A stretch of 5,338 bases of DNA, taken from positions 1 through 5,338 of the forward strand of contig JAIVHN010000073.1 in NCBI GenBank assembly GCA_020201015.1, written 5' to 3'. The position numbers and the translations under genes are program-made. Origin of the DNA: Spirochaeta sp. Lineage in GTDB: Bacteria > Spirochaetota > Spirochaetia > DSM-27196 > SLAA01. This document shows positions 4,647 to 5,338 of the stretch, piece after piece (the stretch's first letter is position 1; every line of letters begins with the position of its first letter). The notes beneath the pieces are model-generated. The model did no database searches, was not told where the DNA came from, and saw only the letters and a list, made by a program, of their open reading frames with translations.

Positions 4647-5338
4647 ATGGCAGAGAAGCAAGTAGCGGTTGTAGCCGGTGGCTCAGGCGGAATTGGCGAG
4701 GGGGTCGTTCACGCGCTGTTGAAAGCAGAGTATAGGGTGTATGTGCCTACCCGGCAGGGTGACCGTTCGGAGCGGCTCAAAGCCTATGTAGGCGAGGACG
4801 CAGACCTCATCACCATGCCGGGCGACCTGTGTGATGAGCAAGCGGTCGCCGCGCTACGTGACGCGGTAGTTGCAGCCGAGGGCCATATCGACGCAGTTGT
4901 AGTCTCGGTCGGAGCGGACTATTACGGCTATCGTCTGCACCGCATGCCACGGACCGACCTGGACCGCAGCATTCACGATAACCTCATCACGCACTTCAAC
5001 ATCCAACGCTCCTTCATTGAGCAGCTCCGGGCACAAAACTATGGCGTGTATATCACTCTCATTGGGCCGGAGGCCGAGAATATTCGAGCCGATGCGGGAA
5101 TGGTGTCGATTGTAGCCGCAGCGCAAAAGATGATGTCTCGGGTAATTGCCTCCGAGGCCTCGGACTCCAAGATTCGCGTTCACGCCCTCACCGCGCACAC
5201 AACCGTGCAAACTCGCAGCCGAGGATCCAACAGCAATGAAGACTGGATAACCGCCGAGGAACTTGGCGAGTATGCCGTTCGCCTTATCCAAGATCAGATA
5301 CCCGGGTCGCAGGATACCCTTCACGAGCTGCGCGGACT
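4647..5338 (+). CDS. Divergent SDR-family protein lacking the catalytic Tyr (3' truncated by window)
   Basis: The frame is open for 230 codons from the ATG to the window end with no stop. The N-terminus is a Rossmann nucleotide-binding unit: QVAVVAGGSGGIGEGV, with the glycine motif at 11-17, followed by VYVPTRQGDR, where Arg36 and Arg40 could favour NADP(H). An SDR fold continues with GDLCD (59-63), HIDAVVVSVGA (80-90, in place of NNAG) and DNLITHF (111-117, keeping the structural Asn112). Where YxxxK is expected the sequence reads AAAQK (157-161), so Lys161 remains but the Tyr is Ala157, and no Ser sits at the expected position about 13 residues upstream. The later segment EDWITAEELGEYAVRLI (198-214) is typical of SDR C-terminal regions. 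Family length suggests that only a few residues are missing. It may bind a dinucleotide as a sensor or act with an altered mechanism; a related SDR subgroup with AAAQ in this place exists as far as I recall. Last visible gene of the operon. Confidence 0.85.
   Translation, partial: MAEKQVAVVAGGSGGIGEGVVHALLKAEYRVYVPTRQGDRSERLKAYVGEDADLITMPGDLCDEQAVAALRDAVVAAEGHIDAVVVSVGADYYGYRLHRMPRTDLDRSIHDNLITHFNIQRSFIEQLRAQNYGVYITLIGPEAENIRADAGMVSIVAAAQKMMSRVIASEASDSKIRVHALTAHTTVQTRSRGSNSNEDWITAEELGEYAVRLIQDQIPGSQDTLHELRG

Noticed and set aside
4854..5324. Long antisense open frame (156 codons, - strand)
   Set aside because: It lies wholly opposite the 4647 SDR frame, which has a strong SD and clear SDR motifs; the antisense translation shows no recognisable domain.
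1..5338. tRNA, rRNA, CRISPR array, insertion sequence or attachment site
   Set aside because: No cloverleaf-like segments, regularly spaced repeats, transposase motifs or terminal repeats were seen; nearly all of the window is explained by coding sequence.

Overview
The window looks like bacterial chromosome. It is dense in genes, all on the + strand, with strong Shine-Dalgarno (SD) sites (AGGAG or GGAGG type) 6-8 bases before most starts. The organism cannot be fixed from this sequence. Two exported proteins have signal peptides ending in ALA-GGQ and LFAAGSAES, which resemble those of free-living spirochaetes, but this is only a weak hint. The first gene resembles short exported proteins I associate with proteobacteria.

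Layout. Bases 1-300 hold the 3' end of a small, conserved, probably exported protein of unknown function. Bases 301-436 are the only real intergenic stretch. It is AT-richer than its surroundings and carries weak promoter-like hexamers and a perfect 7-bp-arm inverted repeat, so it probably holds the promoter and operator of the next genes. From 437 to the window end, six genes follow with gaps of 27 bases or less and one 8-base overlap, as expected of one operon: (1) a glucose 1-dehydrogenase-like short-chain dehydrogenase/reductase (SDR), (2) a GH15 glucoamylase/trehalase-like hydrolase, (3) a secreted YHS-domain protein, (4) a 92-residue glycine-rich membrane protein, (5) an exported single-domain rhodanese, and (6) a divergent SDR cut by the window end that lacks the usual catalytic Tyr.

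How they may work together. Genes 1 and 2 make biochemical sense as a pair. A cytoplasmic GH15 enzyme would release glucose from trehalose or an alpha-glucan, and the dehydrogenase would oxidise it to gluconolactone, yielding NAD(P)H. Genes 3-5 form an envelope module: YHS protein, small membrane protein and periplasmic rhodanese, which suggests sulfur, thiol or metal handling. Why sugar oxidation and this module share a transcript is not evident. A stress-response operon that couples reductant supply to envelope thiol or metal chemistry is a reasonable but untested inference. No RNA genes, mobile elements, CRISPR arrays or convincing intrinsic terminators were seen.
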